Source: Podochytrium sp. JEL0797
Taxonomy: Eukaryota; Chytridiomycota; Chytridiomycetes; Chytridiales; Chytriomycetaceae
NCBI GenBank assembly: GCA_027596195.1
Contig: JADGJG010000023.1
Coordinates: forward strand, 18,539-82,538
Direction of reading: 5' to 3'
DNA: 64,000 bases
Translations under genes and position numbers: made by a program
Notes under the pieces: model-generated
What the model saw: the letters and a program-made list of their open reading frames with translations, nothing else
Told to the model about the DNA's origin: nothing
Database searches by the model: none
Shown here: positions 10,485-23,100 of the stretch, piece after piece
Layout of the letters: the number at the start of each line of letters is the position of its first letter
How positions within the stretch are numbered: the stretch's first letter is position 1

Positions 10485-11343
10485 TCACGCGAGCATCACC
10501 CGCATAAAGTCGTCCATCTGGATGCGTCCCTGAGCATCCGCATTTGTGTCGCGGATCATCTCGTCCACCTCATCCTTGCTGAGCTTCTCGCCCATCGACG
10601 TCAACACGTGGCGGAGCTCGTTGGCGCTGATATATCCAGTGCCCTTGGGGTCGAACATGCGGAACGCCGCCTTGATGTCCACGGCGTTGTCGCCGTCCTT
10701 CAATTTACGCGCCTGTGATTATTTTGAGCAATAAAACACATTAGAATACTTGTGCATCCAGCAATCGAGAAACGCCATTCCGTATCCAGAGTGCCAGGAG
10801 CTGTGTTTCGATGCCTTCGTATTCTTCGTGTGAATCCCAAGACCGTGTATCATGCATGTGACTCTTTCAATTTACGGGTCTTTCCCCTCCCGAATTTTGA
10901 TGCAGCAGCCACCGCATCCCCCCCACGCAAACGAGGAGCCATCAGCACATACCATCATGGTAAGGAACTCGGGGAATTCGATCGCGCCCTTGTGGTTCGA
11001 GTCGGCCTCCTTGATGAGGTCCTTGAGTTCCCTGCCCACGCATAAATTGGTTTACGAAATTAAAAACCGCCGGGATCAAACTCCCCCCCTCCGATGTGGC
11101 CACCCCTCCCCTCAAACTGCTTACCTCTGGCTGATGTTCTGTCCGAGGGATCGAATGACGGTGCCGATCTCGGCGTTGGCGATCATGCCGTCGCCGTCCT
11201 GGTCCTGCGGGTTGGGTTGAAACGAGGCAATGAGCATTCCACAACAGTCAACGTATTCAGGAGGGAGGGTATCGACGGTTGCTTACAAAGAGAGAGAAGG
11301 CCTCCTTGAACTGCGTAATTTGGTCTTGAGAGAGGGATGACAT
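10485..11343 (-). CDS. Calmodulin-like EF-hand protein with mostly degenerate Ca-binding loops
   Basis: Four exons on the minus strand: 11287..11343, 11125..11204, 10953..11031, 10485..10712; 147 residues, the calmodulin length. The start [18 protein letters not shown], the central helix and all four EF-hand positions align with calmodulin. Loop 1 ([12 protein letters not shown]) is canonical. Loop 2 has Lys at position 5 ([12 protein letters not shown]), loop 3 has Lys at position 3 ([12 protein letters not shown]), and loop 4 starts with Asn and ends in Asp ([12 protein letters not shown]). Family membership is certain; it is a divergent paralogue rather than the main calmodulin. Its start codon is 42 bp from that of the divergent gene at 11386. 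Confidence 0.88.
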
Positions 11344-11385
11344 TTTGCGAGGAGATTTTTGCACAGTGGAGCTCCAAAAAAAATC
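11344..11385. promoter_or_regulatory. Shared divergent promoter spacer, 42 bp
   Basis: Only 42 bp separate the start codons of the calmodulin-like gene (minus) and the orphan gene at 11386 (plus). The spacer holds an A8 run. Both promoters and 5' UTRs must overlap each other or the neighbouring coding regions. Confidence 0.6.
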
Positions 11386-12018
11386 ATGTCCAACAACGAG
11401 CTTGGCCCTGTGGCACCACAATCGATTCTCTGCGAGTCGTGCAAGGGATGGGGATACCTCGAATCACCAACAACACCCACATCCTCCACTGCCACGACAC
11501 CCACAACCTCTCCACCCCCCCTCGCCCTCGAAATTCCCTGTTTCGAATGTCCGGGCCCAGCATTGGCGGTCATTTCCCTCTCACCCGCGCCGCTGCGCCA
11601 AACATCCCCGAAACGCATCAGCCCGACCACTTCCGCAACCGCCAGAACCTTCAAGTGGGGAAAATCCACTATCCGCAAGATGGTGTCTCCCAACCGAAAT
11701 GGCGGAATCATGCGGTTCCAAGGGCACCACACAGGAATTTTGTATGAGCAGCATGATCCGGAGGCGTTGGGTATTCAGGGTGGCACTGGTCCCTCTGCGG
11801 TGAATGAGCGGGACGAGACGGAAGACGATTCCGATGAAGGGGTCGTGTGGATGCCGTTTGGACGAGGAGCCAAGCCACTACGAATCAACCGCGTTGCTGT
11901 TGCAAAGAGTGGGGATGAGAGGAGTGGCGATGAAAGTGATGTGGGTGGCGTTGGCAAGATGCGTGTGGCTGCGCCGACAAGCCCAAATCTCTTCCGATCC
12001 TCGAAGGTGAAAAAGTAA
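11386..12018 (+). CDS. Orphan protein with CxxCxGxG-like cysteine motifs
   Basis: Single-exon frame, 210 residues, starting MSNNELGPVAPQS. Not recognised. Near the N-terminus there is CESCKGWGY and about 35 residues later PCFECPGP; the first resembles the CxxCxGxG half-sites of DnaJ-type zinc modules, and two such pairs could bind one metal. The middle (STIRKMVSPNRNGGIMRFQG) and the acidic stretch ERDETEDDSDEG precede a basic C-terminus ending SSKVKK. The A-rich 3' flank contains AATAAA-like sequence near 12075. Coding status rests on the long frame, the cysteine motifs and the position opposite a clear gene. Confidence 0.6.
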   Translation: MSNNELGPVAPQSILCESCKGWGYLESPTTPTSSTATTPTTSPPPLALEIPCFECPGPALAVISLSPAPLRQTSPKRISPTTSATARTFKWGKSTIRKMVSPNRNGGIMRFQGHHTGILYEQHDPEALGIQGGTGPSAVNERDETEDDSDEGVVWMPFGRGAKPLRINRVAVAKSGDERSGDESDVGGVGKMRVAAPTSPNLFRSSKVKK

Positions 12019-12243
12019 CGGAACAACCAGGGAACGGAATTGGATCGTGGTTAAAATTGCTGTGTGTATATATAAAATAAAAAGTTTGAAGAATCGTTTC
12101 CGAGGAATTTATCAAGCGTTGGCAAGAGAGGTGTCATATAACAGAACGACAAGCTGACGCCTTGTAATGCGATATATTCAAGCCACTGTTGTCGAATTCA
12201 TGGAATGCACAGCGATGGTGTTTTTTTTGTTTTTTTCTCCAAG

Positions 12244-14095
12244 ATGACCACCCAGATTGCATACGCCTCTGCCGACTGGCCCATCCTCGGCGGAACCGAC
12301 ACCGACACCGATCCATTTCTAGACAAGATTGGCGGTTCTGCGGTAAGACCCTCTTTTGCGATTCCACAAGGTGGGCAGGAGGTTTGATCATGCAATTCCC
12401 GCGCACACGACAGCTCTGGCTCTCGAACCAACCAAATCCCCACGGACACCCCAAATGCAAACAATGCGCTTCCGAAATGTACCTGTTGTCCCAGATCCTT
12501 GCTTCCCCCATGCCATCGGGCATTCCGAATGCATCCATGGATCGGATTCTGTACGTGTTTGCGTGCAATAAGGCTGACTGTTCCAAAAAGGAGGGAAGGT
12601 AATTTGAAATCTTGGTTTCTTTCTTTCCATTCCCTGATTGGTAGGGGTGCAGTTCGTGATTTTTAACTTTTGGCGTATTCCAGCTTCACCGCACTTCGAG
12701 CCATCCGAGTTCCCACCTCCAAGAGCGCCACCATCGCATCTACAGCACTTACCACTCCTCAACTGACACCACCACCACTTGCCACAACATCAACAACGAC
12801 TCCTAAACCGGTCGCCGCAGTCGCCCCCGCGAAACCCACAATCCTCGCACCCACGCATTCAAAACAGCCCCAAAACCCACCCAAATTCCGCATGAAGATG
12901 GACGCGGGGATTCCGTTCGAATTGCCTGATACGGAAGAAGCGGCGGTCGTGGCCCCGAAACCAGCGGCGGGGAAGAAAAAGAAAGCGTCCATATTTGCTT
13001 CGTCTGCGTTTGGCGCGGGAGATGCGTTTGACGTTGGGGGTGGGTTGGGTGGTGGGTTTGGTGGGGATACCGCGTTTGGAGGTGGTGCGTTTGGAACCAC
13101 GAGTGCGTTCGGGGGTCCTTCGGCCTCCAGCGGCGATGGAGCGTTTGGGCAGGTTTCCAAGGATGATGAAATCTCAAAGCTCTTGTCGAAACGGGACAAG
13201 TCCTATGTCGCGTGGGTAGATGAGGAAGAGGAGGAGGCTCCCGTGGATTCCAATGGTCCCAAAAAAAAGTCTGGCAAGGGGAAAAAATCGGCAGCTGCTG
13301 CTGCTGTTGTAGATGAAACCGCGGACCCTGTCAACGAGTTGCAAGAGGGAATCGACAAGATGGAGATTGGCACTAAACAGCGCAGCGAGGGTCCCCATTT
13401 CCCTGGATACGCGTTGGAGTTTTTCGATCCCGTAGAAGTCGCAGGGACCAAGAAGCGCGACGATATGGCGCATGAGATGCAGTTGTTGGCGCAATACCAG
13501 AAAGCCGAGTCTGTGGACATTTCAGCACTGTTGGAGCGTGGTGCGGAGTCGTCGGGTGCTGGGGTGGCGGGATGGGAGGGGGAAGTGTATGAAAAGGCGC
13601 AAGTGAAGGGTGCCACGAAGGCCTTCAAAAAGTTTCAGAAGGAGGTTGCAAAGTACCCGGAGCAGTGTGTTCGGTAATTATTATTTTTTCTCGTTTTTTT
13701 TTGTGGTTTGTTTTGATCAGCACTCAATTTTTTCCACCCCTCCCCTCCAATACACCAGCTACGGCTTCACCTCCGACCCCCTCCTATACAACGAAAAACC
13801 CTTCTCCCAACCCCCACCATGTCCCCACTGTACCCACCCCCGCGTGTTTGAAATGCAACTCATGCCCGCGCTCCTCACATTCCTTCCCACCGAGCAATAC
13901 GCACTCAAGGACTCAAAGTCCACCAAACCGTCCAAGAACGCCAAACCCTCGCTCGCCGACTTGTCCGCCAAGGGGGTCGATTTTGGAACCATCCTCGTGT
14001 TCACGTGTTCCAAAAACTGTTTGGGAGCTGCCGGGGACGGGAATGTGATTCGTTATGTGGAAGAGACGGTGGTAATTAGGCAGGACGATTGGTGA
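12244..14095 (+). CDS. TSR4: TSR4/PDCD2 family protein, 40S biogenesis
   Basis: Exons 12244..12342, 12414..12598, 12684..13673, 13759..14095; 536 residues. The N-terminus has DPFLDKIGG and WLSNQPNPHGHPKCKQC followed by MYLLSQILASP, ILYVFACNKADC and KEGSFTALRAIR, the bipartite PDCD2 zinc-binding fold. After a low-complexity Gly/Phe/Lys/Asp-rich middle, the PDCD2_C domain has FKKFQKEVAKYPEQCVRYGF, PCPHC, RVFEMQLMPALL, FGTILVFTCSKNC and the terminal YVEETVVIRQDDW. Family members (yeast Tsr4) act as dedicated chaperones of the 40S protein uS5 in the cytoplasm. All introns keep the frame. The gene is convergent with actin, with the TTA-flanked element in between. Confidence 0.95.
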
Positions 14096-14140
14096 AATGC
14101 GAGAGCATTTCAAAAATAAAATACAATTCAACTTCGTCTT

Positions 14141-15088
14141 TTAGGGTGACTTTATAAACTATTTTGGGGGCTGATTTCGAAGCAAAACGAGAAAAAAAAA
14201 TCGTGCGAAAATGGATGTTTTTTTCAACGGGTTTTGGGAAAAAAAGTTGTCAATCCTGCTCGAGGAGTAGGATTGAACGTTGCTTTTTTCAAAAGTTGCC
14301 AAAAACGACAATAATGAGAAACTGTCCAACAACACACGGCCGTCACACCCCACGCCGGCCCGCCACTATGATCATTGAACTTCTACGGCTGCACCAATAC
14401 TCCCCCCTGCAAACCCCGAACTTGTCAAGGTTGCCCAATTCGTGACGCTGCTGCAGTCACTGTCATGCTTCAGATTGTTCACATCCATGTTCACCGCGAC
14501 TCCACGAAGACGGAGGATAAATCGAATCCGCGGTTGTTTCGGAAATCGCGGGGCCGAGCAGGCGGCCAAGGTTGAGGGTGGGGGGAGTGGTGGAGAACTC
14601 AAGAATCGAATCGAATACTCGTTTCTCCAGTCTCCATGCATTGGTGTGGCAATGAATGATGCGAATCATGCGTCGACTGCCAACGGTTTCGCCGCAGAGA
14701 TACGGCCGCGACGCCCTGTTGTGCGAGGTTATAAAACCAATTTCCAACCGAAACCAATAAACGCACCCTTGTCGTCCTCGTGCAGATAAGGCCACAGCTC
14801 CCGGCACGTGCCGAGAAATGCCTCGCGACAGAACGAGCCAGAACGGCGGACACGTGCGCGGCATCAGGCCCTTGGCCGTTGAAGGTTCGAGGGTAGATAC
14901 GGCCGCTGCTGCATGGCGGATATCCGGCAAAACCACCATAATCCCAAATGTTTATAAAGTGGGAGGGGAAAAAAAAGCTCCATTTTCGCTCACACGAAGC
15001 GGTCAAAACCGCTCGCACAAACTGGTCGGAATCGCAATCTTTTTTCGATCGGCAAAAAGCCCAATTTCTGTTTATAAAGTCACCCTTA
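14141..15088. mobile_element. PIF/Harbinger-like MITE with 16-bp TIRs and TTA duplication
   Basis: A perfect 16-bp terminal inverted repeat, GGGTGACTTTATAAAC, occupies 14144-14159 and its reverse complement 15070-15085. Each outer end is followed by TTA (14141-14143 and 15086-15088), a 3-bp target-site duplication. G-rich ends and a TTA target are the hallmarks of PIF/Harbinger elements and Tourist-type MITEs. The 942-bp interior has no convincing coding region and so is non-autonomous. Inside lie a hairpin at 14251-14275 (CAATCCTGCTC / GAGTAGGATTG, one mismatch) and an extra partial terminus GTTTATAAAGT near 14948. It sits between the 3' ends of TSR4 and actin, a position harmless to both. 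Confidence 0.8.
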
Positions 15089-15296
15089 ATATACTTAATA
15101 AAGAAGTTGTCGACAACGGCCGCGTGTCACCGCCTGTGATTTCACTTCATAACAGACTGCTATTTTCCCATTTTCTTTCCCGTTTCCTTAAAAAAAACCA
15201 ACAATCACAAAAAATTCACATTTTTCTTCTCAAAAAAAGAACACAAAAGCAAAAGAGAGAAAAAAAAATAATCCCCTCCCCACAATAAAACACTCC

Positions 15297-16862
<1,566 letters not shown>

Positions 16863-17247
16863 TGTTGTTTTTGTGGTGTTTTTCGGGTTTGTTTTTTTGG
16901 AAGCGGCCCGTTGCTTTTCTATGTTCCAGGAAAATTTTCGCAACATCCACCCTCCCGTTTTTTTTCGTTTTGGGCAGGGGCGGGGTGGGACCCTGGTCCC
17001 TTTCTTGGGCACGCCACTCCGCCTTAAAAATAAGGGGGATGATTTGATGCACAAGAGCGAGCTGCTGCAAACGTGGCCCCGCTTGCTCGGCGACAAGAAC
17101 AACGCACATTCCTCACAATGACCAACATAAGCGTAAAAAAAAACACCCGAAATGGCTTCCAATTTGCAATCATTTCCTCCCGCCCACAAACACAGACACA
17201 GCCCCCCAATTTGCACACCCACCTTCTCTCTTTTTTTACTGATTTCT
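16863..17247 (-). promoter_or_regulatory. Actin upstream region
   Basis: 385 bp between the katanin p80 stop and the actin ATG, both on the minus strand. It contains long T runs and G-rich stretches and no supportable gene. It must hold the katanin 3' UTR and the actin core promoter. No TATA box can be assigned with confidence. Confidence 0.4.
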
Positions 17248-20139
17248 TTATTCGCCCAAAAATTCGAGCTCAATCAACGCATCCTGCACACTCGCCCCAA
17301 TCCGCCCGGGAGACTTGGCCAGCTCCGTCAACGTCAACTGAATGTCTCGGAGCTTGTGGTAACACGTGACGCATTTGCGTTGTCTGTTTTTGTGCATCAA
17401 AAATGCGTGAGCAAAATGAGTCAGGGAGAACGACAAGGGGTGGGTCGGTGTGTGCGTCTTTGTGTCTGAGCCGAGAAAAGAGAAGAGGAAGAAAAAATAA
17501 AAAGAAAGAGAGAGAGGGAGAAAAGGCCGCACCGTTCTTCACGCGTGAGATCGATCCCAGGAGAAGAAATCGTATTGGGACCCAGCTGCGCAACAATCAG
17601 AGGTCCAAAGCTTTTGCACAGAAGTTTGATGGTATTGCACGCTTCCACGATATAACTAACAAGCACAATCAAAACAAAACAAAAAATTGTCAAACGAGCC
17701 GCGACATCAAACAAGGGGGGGAAGGGGGGTACTCAACTCCTCATACACCTCAAACAACAACTCATTCACAACCGGAAGCACAAGAATCGCCACATCCAAC
17801 GTAAACACTTTCGCCCTCCCATTCATAACCCGCAACATATCCATCCGCACTCCACTGTCCGCGCCCCCATGATGCGCCTCTTCCACCATCTTGAGCACCG
17901 CAGGCCGCACATTCGTTTCGTCCCACACGGATTTGATTTGTTGCAGCGCAGTGAGTCGAGATTGGAGGGTCAGCGTCATTCTCGTGTTGCATTCGCTGAG
18001 GGTGTTGATGAGGTCGGTTTCGGAGGTGGGGCTGAGGGCGTCGGAGGTGGGAGCGAGGGTTGGGAGGGAGGTGGCGTGGTGGAGGAGAGGGGAGACTCGT
18101 TTGTGGCCGTTCTGGTTTGGTGGAGACAGGGGGGTCAAATTGATGTTGATCAAAACAAACGAAGTTTTTTTCCAAACCTGACAGAACTTGTTGATATCGA
18201 GATTCAATGGCACGGTTCCACCACTGGATCCCACAAACGACGGCCTTTTTGTTTGAAGAAGAGGCTGACTTTGTTGTTGGACTCGCACCTCGGGCACAGG
18301 GGTCGCGGTGGGTCGTTGTTGTTGGGGCCGCGGGGTGATGACAGGTCTCTGTTGTTCCGGTGTGGGGACTTGGCGCACCTCATTGGGTGTCGCGGCGCGG
18401 GAGATGGATTGCGGTGGAGTTTCAATATGTTCTCGAGGAGGAATCTCGTTTTCTGATTTGTTTGTGAAATGAGTGATTTTTTTGACAGAGATAGCGGAAG
18501 AGAGTGGGTACCGTCTTGAAGGGGCGGAGTTTCTTTGGTTGGTTTTGCATATGCATGTTTGTACGGCTTCAGTCGCTGCAGCAAACGAGTAAACTGTATT
18601 TAGAGTGTGATCACGCACGCACGCACACCACATCTAGCACTCACCTCGACTTTGATTCCCCAAATTCCCACCATATTCTGATCCAGCGAAGCACCCACGA
18701 GTTTGTTGCCTTCGAGAATTTTGAAGTCGGCGATATTGGGCCAGCCAATGGGTGCAGAATCGTGTCGAAGCAGAGGATCCCATGACCAAACCTTCAAAGA
18801 GGTTTTCAATTAAAAAAAATAGGTGAGGCCCAAAGGGGGTCGTTACCTGAATAGAATCTTGACACGCAATCAACACCTCTTTTCCGTCCTTGTGAAACTC
18901 GACGCAATGTGGAGCACTGCCCAACACGTCCGTTGCGGCAATCGCGTCAAACAGTTCCAAATCGTAAAACCACACCCGTCCGTCGGCGTATCCAACCGCC
19001 ATGATGAATTCGACGGGACTGAACGCGACACACGTGACACGGGCGGACGAGTCTGTGAAAGTTTTGAGCAGTTTGCCTGCAGTCATGTCCCAAATCTAGA
19101 GAGAATTGGATGAGAATTTTTTGCAAAAACAAACTGACAAACAAAAAAAACATGATGTTCACCTTCACACTCCCATCCTCCCACCCACTCGCAATCCACT
19201 TCCCATCCGGGGTCACCCGAATCACTTCCACACTCCCTCCCCCGCCAGCCAACCCCCTCCCGGCAACCCCTCCAACCCCACCACCAACCCCACCACCATA
19301 CGTCTGAATACACCCTTTCTTCTTCACATCCCACACTTTTACAACAGCCTCCGTACCGCCACTGACAAAAAAGTCGCCGTACGGATGCCACTCGAGCGCG
19401 GTGGTGGCCTCGCGATGACCCGTGAGTGTACGCGCGACTTTTTCTTGCTGAATGTCCCAGAGCTTGATGGGACCTGCTGCGCATCCGGCCACGACGTGGT
19501 CTTCGGGCCAGTCGAGGGCGAGGGAGGTGATGGCAGAGGTGTGGCCGCTGAGGTTCTATAATTATTTTTTGTGGTGGGTGTTTCGATGTGAGGAATGATG
19601 AGAACTGAGGATGGGAGAATTCGCGAGGGTTTGACTTTCGAGGGCGGGGGGGAGGTGGGGCGATTCGAAGCCGGGGGGGGGGGTGTTTGTCGGTTTTTTT
19701 GTGGGAGATTCCAACGGCTTTTGTCGGACATTCGAATTTCCAGGACGTGGATTGGGTCGGGCGATAGATGGATTCGATGGATATATGGATGGAAGTGTGT
19801 GTGTGTGGAATTGAGGAATCACGACGTACGAGATGGGGCCTCGTCTTGCCAAGCACCCATAATGACAGCAGGCCGTCCGAGCATCCCGAGACCATGATCT
19901 TGCCCGACTTTGGGCCGATGCGCAGGCTTGTTGCGGTGGACGCGTGGACGAGGTCGTCTGTGTTGGTGGGTGAGAGGCGGGATGGGGCGTGGGATGGGTT
20001 TGGATGGGATGGGGTGGGGTGGGGATAGATTCAGCTAGGTGTGTGTAGAGAGAGGGAGTGGGAGGGATGGGTGGGCTAGGGCTGGCTAGACATGGCAGCA
20101 CGTACGCAGCTTTGTGGCGACAGCGCCAGAGGTAGACAT
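17248..20139 (-). CDS. KATNB1: Katanin p80 WD40 regulatory subunit
   Basis: Ten exons: 20106..20139, 19830..19957, 19163..19555, 18847..19095, 18645..18791, 18512..18575, 18178..18452, 17747..18111, 17533..17655, 17248..17383; 637 residues. N-terminal WD repeats include AGPIKLWDIQQEKVARTLTG, WHPYGDFFVSGG, VVKVWDVKKKGC, TPDGKWIASG and the CQDSIQVWSWDP block, closely following animal p80. A Pro/Gln-rich linker leads to the con80 domain (RVSPLLHHATSL..., LDVAILVLPVVNELLFEV, EERRQRKCVTCYHKLRDI), which binds p60 katanin and microtubules. A Gly-rich insertion (YGGGVGGGVGGVAG) sits in one blade. The exon 8/9 join (17747/17655) was chosen because it alone restores the con80 frame. Katanin severs microtubules and is linked to flagellar function. 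Confidence 0.93.
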
Positions 20140-20174
20140 TTCGCGGGGTGTGTTTGGGCAACAAAAAAAACCGA
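20140..20174. promoter_or_regulatory. Shared divergent promoter spacer, 35 bp
   Basis: 35 bp between the katanin p80 start (minus) and the VPS8 start (plus), including an A8 run. The value depends on ATG 20175 being the VPS8 start. Confidence 0.5.
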
Positions 20175-23100
20175 ATGCAATTGCAGCTTGCAGACATCAA
20201 CGATGTTGCTGCTGGCGCAGCCTGGGCCGAAGAGAAGATCACGAGCAGCGACGACGACGAACACGTTGCTCCAAAGCCGCTGCTGTCGCCGCCGCCAGTG
20301 CGTCGCCGTCTGGCCCCAACAAGGCCAGCTACAAGCGCTACAACACCTACTACACAACAGCAGCAGCAGCGCGTACTGCTGCTGAAGCGCGTCTCGCATC
20401 TGTGAGTCTGTGTGTGTGAATGTGCTTCGCGTGTATTCACTCCATCCTGTGCATTTAGCTCCTCAGACGCATCGCCCAGGCTCAACCCCGCCGCAACAGG
20501 TACCCAACACCCGCATCCGCCGCGCACCTCACCCAACCAAACAACCCAGACTCCTCCTTATCCTCCCTCGAATCGCGCCTCAAACTGCTCGCCGTCGACC
20601 CAGACAGCCTCGTCGACGCGCCCCAGTCCCTCATCGAACAATCCATTGCGAGTCTGGAAGCTCTCACGAAGTCTGTTCTGCTGTGGTGGGAACGCCACCA
20701 GCACACCGCTGACGATTCCAATGATCGAAACTCTCGCAGTCTCTCAGACTGGGATGTCTCCATTTCGCAACCTGATCTGATCTTGTACCAGCGCATGAAG
20801 TCGCTGCTGGACCGTATTGACCAGGAGATTGCTCTGTGCGAGCAGTTTCTCGCCGCGAATGGTACAATTTGTGCTTGGCCCCTTTCCAATCCAGTGTGAA
20901 TTCGAATCCACCGAATCAAATTCGAAGAATCATTGCTATCCTCGGGACCTGGAACGGAACATGTGACGAAATATGATGCGCATTGATGAATCGAAAACAT
21001 TTGACTGTCGCATGCGTCCCCTTCACCACCACCAAATGCAAATCTCTCATCCCATCCAACACCACTTCACGAAATTGCACCAACAACAACCAACTCACTA
21101 GCCCTCCCTTTTCTTCCCCAGCCGACAACCTCCGAATCGAAAATATACTCAACGACGACGACTCCCTCTCCATCACCGAATCCAACATCATCAGCACCTC
21201 CGAAGAAACCCCCTCGGAACCCCCCGCCTTCCCCCCTCCTGCCCAATACGGCTTGCGCAGCCCTTCCATCACATCCACTTCCTCCTCGTTCCGACCCGCC
21301 GCCGCCGGCGTCCCTACGCGACTCGTGGAGGCTCGGCAGTCACGGTCTTCGAGTGTCCTGTCGGCGAGCAATCCGAATTCGTTGTCAGTGTTGGATGATG
21401 TGGCGGAAGCCACGGGGGATTATTTGGCTTCCACGACGGGGGCGCCAACTTGTTTGGATAAGGATGAGGTGTTTAAATGGACGCTTTTGAGGGCGCTTTC
21501 GGAGGAATTGTTGAGTGATTCTATGACGATGCAGTTTGGGATGCCGACCGTGTTTACGGTTCGTAATATGGTTGCTTTTTTCTGCCTCACTGTGTCGGTT
21601 TTGACGTATTTATTCGGTCGCGTGTAGGCGTCTGGGGTTATTGCCGTCGGAACATCGCGATCCATGATTCTCGTGTACGATTTGAGGCAGACTCTGAAAT
21701 GCGTGTTGGGAGACGTGGCGACAGGTATTTTTCCTCCCCGAAAACGACCCATTTCAAAAGCACTGCGGCGCTCGAGAAGCCTTTGATTTCGACACTCACA
21801 CCACGCCCAAAAAAAAAACTCACAGCCTCCGACTTCGGCGCCGTCACGTCCCTCGCCGTGTCCCTCGACCACTCCAAAATCGCAGCCGGATACGCGTGTG
21901 GCGTTGTCTGCGTGTGGGATGTGGTCAAAAAGACGGCTGTTAAAACGATCCATCCTGTTGCGCGGCGGGAAGGGCGGGGGGGTGGTGAGGAGGAAGAAGA
22001 AGAGGGTAACAATCGCGGGGCGGTGGCAGCAGCAGCAACAGGACATGTACGCAACTCGAAAGTTGTGCATGTTGCGTTTGTGGGGAGTAAGATGGATTTG
22101 ATTTCGGCGGATAACGAGGTTGGTTTGTGTGGGGGGATTTTATTAGGGTTTGAGTCCCTCGCTCGTTACTAAACATTTCGGAAAAAGGGATGCGCCTTCT
22201 ACCACTCCATCACGTCCCTTCTCATGCTCTCAGCCCTTTCCACGACCCAACTCGCCGCCAATCAACCCATCTACGCGATCCAGCCCCTCCCACGCGCACA
22301 GCGCTCACATGTCACGGACGCGGCACGTATCGTGGCGGTTGCGACGCCGTTTCGGTTGACGTTCATGCGGCTCAAACCGACGCCGACGGTGGTGCATAAA
22401 ATTGTGATGCGGAAGCAGCAGGGGGCTGGTGTTGGAGGAGGAGGGGTTTCTTGTGCGGCGTTGGCGTGGAGACCTGCGCTGGTGAATGGTAATTTGGTTT
22501 CTTTTTCCTGGGGAGATGGTATAGTTTCTCATGACGGAAGAGTTTTTGTTTCGGGTATCGAACACAAACAGGCAACACCATGACGCCGCCCGTTCTCGTG
22601 GCCACGTTTGGTAAAAAAGTGATGCTGTATTCGATTGCCAAGGCGGCCTTGTCCGCGCCTCCCTCGGCTTTGGAAAACGGGAAACGAAAGGCGAACGAGT
22701 TTGCAGTCCAGCCGCTGGGAACGTGGGAATCGGATGAAACGATTGTGGCTGTTCATTGGATCAATTTCGATGTATGTTTTTGTTTATTGCCCGATTTTCC
22801 GTCTCCTCTCCCTCTCCAATTTTTTGTGCGATACTAAAACGCGTCCTTTGCTTTCTCGAAAACCTCTTCTTAGCTAATTGCTCTCCTCACGCGAGAAGAA
22901 ACTATCATTGTGTTTGACACGCAGCGCATGTGTGCCGTCGAACGCACGAGTATACGCGCACGGCACATTGTGTTGCACGACTACTTTTCACACGAGTTGC
23001 GGCGGTTCGGAGTTATACCCGAAATGGCGTATTTCCACAACTTTCAGAGCTACAAGGGGCGATTGTTTTTGTTGGTTCGTATTTTATATTAAGATCAAAG

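Noticed and set aside
14818..15288. 156-codon frame inside the inverted-repeat element
   Set aside because: No domain, runs out through the element's end into the actin 3' flank; composition looks non-coding.
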